Below are positions 14,198 to 16,810 of a stretch of DNA of 16,810 nucleotides, one piece after another. Source of the stretch: Spirochaetales bacterium UBA6872 (lineage in GTDB: Bacteria; Spirochaetota; Spirochaetia; Sphaerochaetales; Sphaerochaetaceae); contig DKCO01000060.1 in NCBI GenBank assembly GCA_002452215.1, forward strand, positions 1-16,810. The letters are read 5' to 3'. A program made the position numbers and the translations under genes. Numbering within the stretch: position 1 is the first letter of the stretch; every line of letters begins with the position of its first letter. The notes beneath the pieces were generated by a model. The model saw only the letters and a list, made by a program, of their open reading frames with translations. It searched no databases and was not told the DNA's origin.

Positions 14198-16714
14198 CTA
14201 TTTATCAAATTCAATAACACCATAGTGATCAAAACCTTTGTAGATTTCAGTTTTTCCGTCTTTTTTTAAACTTGAGCTGAAACTTCCCTCAAGTTTGCCA
14301 TAATCAGGGTCATAGAATATCCATTCACCGCTTTCACTGTCGGTCTTAAGCTTTGATGATGATATCTTTTGCATGAAACTCTCAAGGGATTTTTCCTTGT
14401 ATAGTTCTGAGCATTTGATAAACCAGATGTTATTTCTTCCTTCGCTTACAAGCTCTCTGTCAAAATTTGGGCCGACTTCGGTTTTGATAAGTCCATTTGA
14501 TGCATAAATTGCAACTAAAGCGTTGCTTTTTGTTTGAGCAAAACACCAATTTCCTCTTTTCTCTGTTTTTTCAAATTCAATTGCCGGGAAATATGCATGT
14601 GTGAAATCCACTGGATGATTCTCGTTTATTCTATATACGACAGATGCAAAACCTTTGTATTGATTGACCCGAGGCAGTGTGCCGCTGCCTGCCCAGTACG
14701 ATGGACGAGCATGACCAAAGAGTGCGAATTCACCCGGATGGTTTATGAAGATATGCTCATCAGCGCCAAAAACAGCGTGAACTACATCTTCTTGGAAGCC
14801 CCGCCTACCTGGCTCAAAGTTGTTTGCTGCTGACAAAAGATATGAAGATGTCTTGTATACAGTAATATCTGCATAACCATTATAACCATGTGTGCTTTTC
14901 CAATATAATCCATTTCCTTTTTCTATTCTATGTAAAGATTTATATTTTTCATCTGGTTCATAGTCGCTAAAGCAAAAAGGGACAACGCCTTTTCCTGCAT
15001 GGCTTTCGTTTCCAATCGCATAGCCAATCCAGTTGATAAAAGATGGGCAATTTGAGTGGTTCCCAAAAAGTTCTTTTAAGTAAGTTCGTCCGCTTGTTGT
15101 TGAAAAAACACCTTCGAAAGAAGTGATAGAAAGAAGCCTGAAAACATAATCAAGGGCTCGTGATGCATATTCTTTCATTTCTTTATTTTGTGTTTGTGCA
15201 TATAAAGACGCAAAACCCAAAGAATCAATTGGAAGGTATGGGGGACTATTCCACTCAGTGAAGCCTGTTTTAAAGAATGTTTCGAACCAAGGACGCAAGA
15301 GCCCTATAGCTTTTTGTTGCATTTCAAGTCCTGTCATATTGCTATTTGTGAATATCTTATCAGGATACATTTCACCTGCAATCAACTGACAAACATGAAA
15401 CATCAAAGCATGGTTCTCACTGTAGAACCACATCGCATCATCCCCAGGTTCATCATGCCAGTACCTGAAGTTCAAAAGACATTCTTCCATTGCCTCCAAT
15501 GTCTCATTGCTTATAAGTCCGGATTTGGAGAAATGCCTTATCATAAAAGGAAAGTAAGAGAGGTAAAAGTCGGAACAATCGCTTCTTTTATTAATAAAAT
15601 CCAATTGTCTTCTTAAAATTATCTCAATCTTGTTTTTGTCTCCATTTGTGAAAAGAAGTGCCATAGCCATGTTTGCATTTTGCTCACCATATTTCGCAAG
15701 AAATGACCAAGCTTGCATTTTTCTTGATGCAACTGTCTTAGCTGGTTTGTCAAGAATAGAGTAGGGGAAACTCTCCATTGTTCTGATTGTATGGATGCTG
15801 AGATTCTCAATCTCTATATTTACATTGAATCTAAGAAAGCCTACTGGAAAATTTTCAACAGGTCCTAAGTCTGCATTGTTTTCACCTGGTGGGAAAATTG
15901 CATCTACACAATGGAATATAGATAGGGCTGTATTTTCTTCTGTCGCTCCTTTTAGATGCAAAACAAAGGCTTTTTCTTTGTAAGGATTTTCGCATGTCAT
16001 TAAAACATGTCCACTTGTGAAGTTGTTCTTAGTGAATGCTAAACTTGAGATAGCTTTCTCAACTCTTTCTATGTGTCCAATATCCCTATCTCCCATTGGA
16101 AGTATTTGCTTTAAGCCATCTTGGCCAGATATGACTCTGAAGGATGCTGTGCATTCAGTGTCTCGTTCTGCAAACTCATCCATTTCAACATGTATTTCAT
16201 TTCTTCCTTTTTGAAGCTTGAGGTTGAATACTTGGTCCTTTTGTTCATTCCTGCAATATGGCCTGAATGAAATTTTCTCTTCCCCATCCAAAAACAATGA
16301 TAGGCCACCTTTTACTGACACAAGGATTTTGATTTCTCTTTCATCTGGGCTTTCTATGATTGTCGCTGCAGCTAGTGCAATCCAAAGAGGAGTGGGAACT
16401 GAGCCTGAAAAACCAATTACAGGATCTCCAAAAGGTATCCGATAGTTTAAAGACAAATTGGTTTTTAGCAGTTCTACAGTTCCATTCGGTTGCATATCCT
16501 TGAAAAAAGGATCAGGCATTTTTTTGTTCTTTATATTCTCAAGAAAAGACAATCTAATTGGATTTATGTGGCTGCTTGCTCCAACAGAACCAATCCAGAC
16601 ATCTTGTTCTTCAGAAATTGTAACTGGCTGAGACTTTATCTCTTCTTTTCTTGCATCGGACAAAAGCCAGCGAGTTATATATCCATGATCTAATTCGAAT
16701 TCTTGTATGTTCAT
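14198..16714 (-). CDS. Unrecognised 838-residue protein, candidate carbohydrate-active enzyme
   Basis: I cannot assign this protein to a named family. Residues about 125-195 look like a beta-sandwich or carbohydrate-binding module (alternating strands, LSLFLDGEEKISF). Residues about 325-575 are rich in amphipathic helices, as in an (alpha/alpha) toroid. They hold the striking motifs YSENHALMFH (431-440), GFTEWNS (484-490) and SGRTY (541-545). Residues about 600-838 are strand-rich with NHPGEFALFGHARPSYWAGS (658-677). Toroid followed by beta-sandwich is the plan of several polysaccharide lyases (heparinase II/III-like, PL8, PL15, PL17), and ENHA resembles their catalytic N-N-H motif. There is no signal peptide, so it is probably cytoplasmic. 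AAGGAG eight bases upstream fixes the start. It precedes the importer genes in the same orientation, suggesting it degrades what they import. Function is inferred. Confidence 0.8.
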   Translation of the reverse strand: MNIQEFELDHGYITRWLLSDARKEEIKSQPVTISEEQDVWIGSVGASSHINPIRLSFLENIKNKKMPDPFFKDMQPNGTVELLKTNLSLNYRIPFGDPVIGFSGSVPTPLWIALAAATIIESPDEREIKILVSVKGGLSLFLDGEEKISFRPYCRNEQKDQVFNLKLQKGRNEIHVEMDEFAERDTECTASFRVISGQDGLKQILPMGDRDIGHIERVEKAISSLAFTKNNFTSGHVLMTCENPYKEKAFVLHLKGATEENTALSIFHCVDAIFPPGENNADLGPVENFPVGFLRFNVNIEIENLSIHTIRTMESFPYSILDKPAKTVASRKMQAWSFLAKYGEQNANMAMALLFTNGDKNKIEIILRRQLDFINKRSDCSDFYLSYFPFMIRHFSKSGLISNETLEAMEECLLNFRYWHDEPGDDAMWFYSENHALMFHVCQLIAGEMYPDKIFTNSNMTGLEMQQKAIGLLRPWFETFFKTGFTEWNSPPYLPIDSLGFASLYAQTQNKEMKEYASRALDYVFRLLSITSFEGVFSTTSGRTYLKELFGNHSNCPSFINWIGYAIGNESHAGKGVVPFCFSDYEPDEKYKSLHRIEKGNGLYWKSTHGYNGYADITVYKTSSYLLSAANNFEPGRRGFQEDVVHAVFGADEHIFINHPGEFALFGHARPSYWAGSGTLPRVNQYKGFASVVYRINENHPVDFTHAYFPAIEFEKTEKRGNWCFAQTKSNALVAIYASNGLIKTEVGPNFDRELVSEGRNNIWFIKCSELYKEKSLESFMQKISSSKLKTDSESGEWIFYDPDYGKLEGSFSSSLKKDGKTEIYKGFDHYGVIEFDK

Positions 16715-16810
16715 TTGTTTCTCTCCTTATCTATATCCTTCTTTGGAAATAGCAAAAATCAACAAGTAGGGAATTTAAGTAAAATACCAACTATTGCAGA
16801 TAGAGCAATC
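16715..16810 (-). other. Upstream edge, possible 3' end of another gene
   Basis: On the minus strand one frame is open from the window edge to a TGA at 16761-16759 and encodes 16 mainly hydrophobic residues. It could be the tail of a preceding membrane-protein gene in the same operon. The stretch is far too short to decide. No clear promoter for the 838-residue gene is visible between that stop and its ribosome-binding site, which weakly favours co-transcription from further upstream. Confidence 0.2.

Overview
The window looks like chromosome of an AT-rich, probably host-associated spirochaete (Treponema/Sphaerochaeta-like). The main clue is the sugar-binding protein, whose signal peptide ends in an NGEKES-type sequence that I recall as common in spirochaetal ABC binding proteins. 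The expanded Rpn/PDDEXK_2 nuclease family and the orphan PTS-EIIC gene also fit. The organism call is an inference from gene style; no rRNA of useful length is present.

Layout. (1) 1-125: what looks like the 3' tail of a 5S rRNA, then two face-to-face intrinsic terminators that separate the rRNA operon from typA. (2) 126-1964 (-): typA/bipA, a ribosome-associated GTPase. (3) 1965-3522: 1.5 kb without an intact recognisable gene. It holds a 19-bp direct repeat around a 66-codon unknown ORF and a decayed reading frame. (4) 3523-4386 (+): a stand-alone Rpn/PDDEXK_2 nuclease with its own terminator. (5) 4387-5380: an extremely AT-rich kilobase with an (AT)11 tract and inverted repeats. It leads into a good promoter and a two-gene operon of a ParA ATPase and a small ribbon-helix-helix-like protein (5381-6394), closed by a terminator. 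(6) 6591-7622 (+): an orphan PTS EIIC membrane protein, convergent with and overlapping a Rep/PcrA-type helicase (7608-9599, -).

(7) 9860-16714 (-): a carbohydrate-use locus. In transcription order it holds an 838-residue unrecognised protein with the look of an (alpha/alpha)-toroid plus beta-sandwich enzyme, a promoter with a palindrome, a secreted sugar-binding protein, an intercistronic terminator-like hairpin, two CUT1 permeases, a GH88/GH105-type unsaturated uronyl hydrolase, and a final terminator. The binding protein and permeases would import oligosaccharides. The two enzymes lack signal peptides and would act in the cytoplasm, GH105 removing a terminal unsaturated uronic acid. No ABC ATPase, secreted lyase or regulator lies in the window, so a shared MsmK/UgpC-type ATPase encoded elsewhere is expected.

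The strongest leads are the 838-residue protein as a candidate uncharacterised carbohydrate-active enzyme, and the ParB-less ParA/RHH pair beside its AT-rich upstream region.
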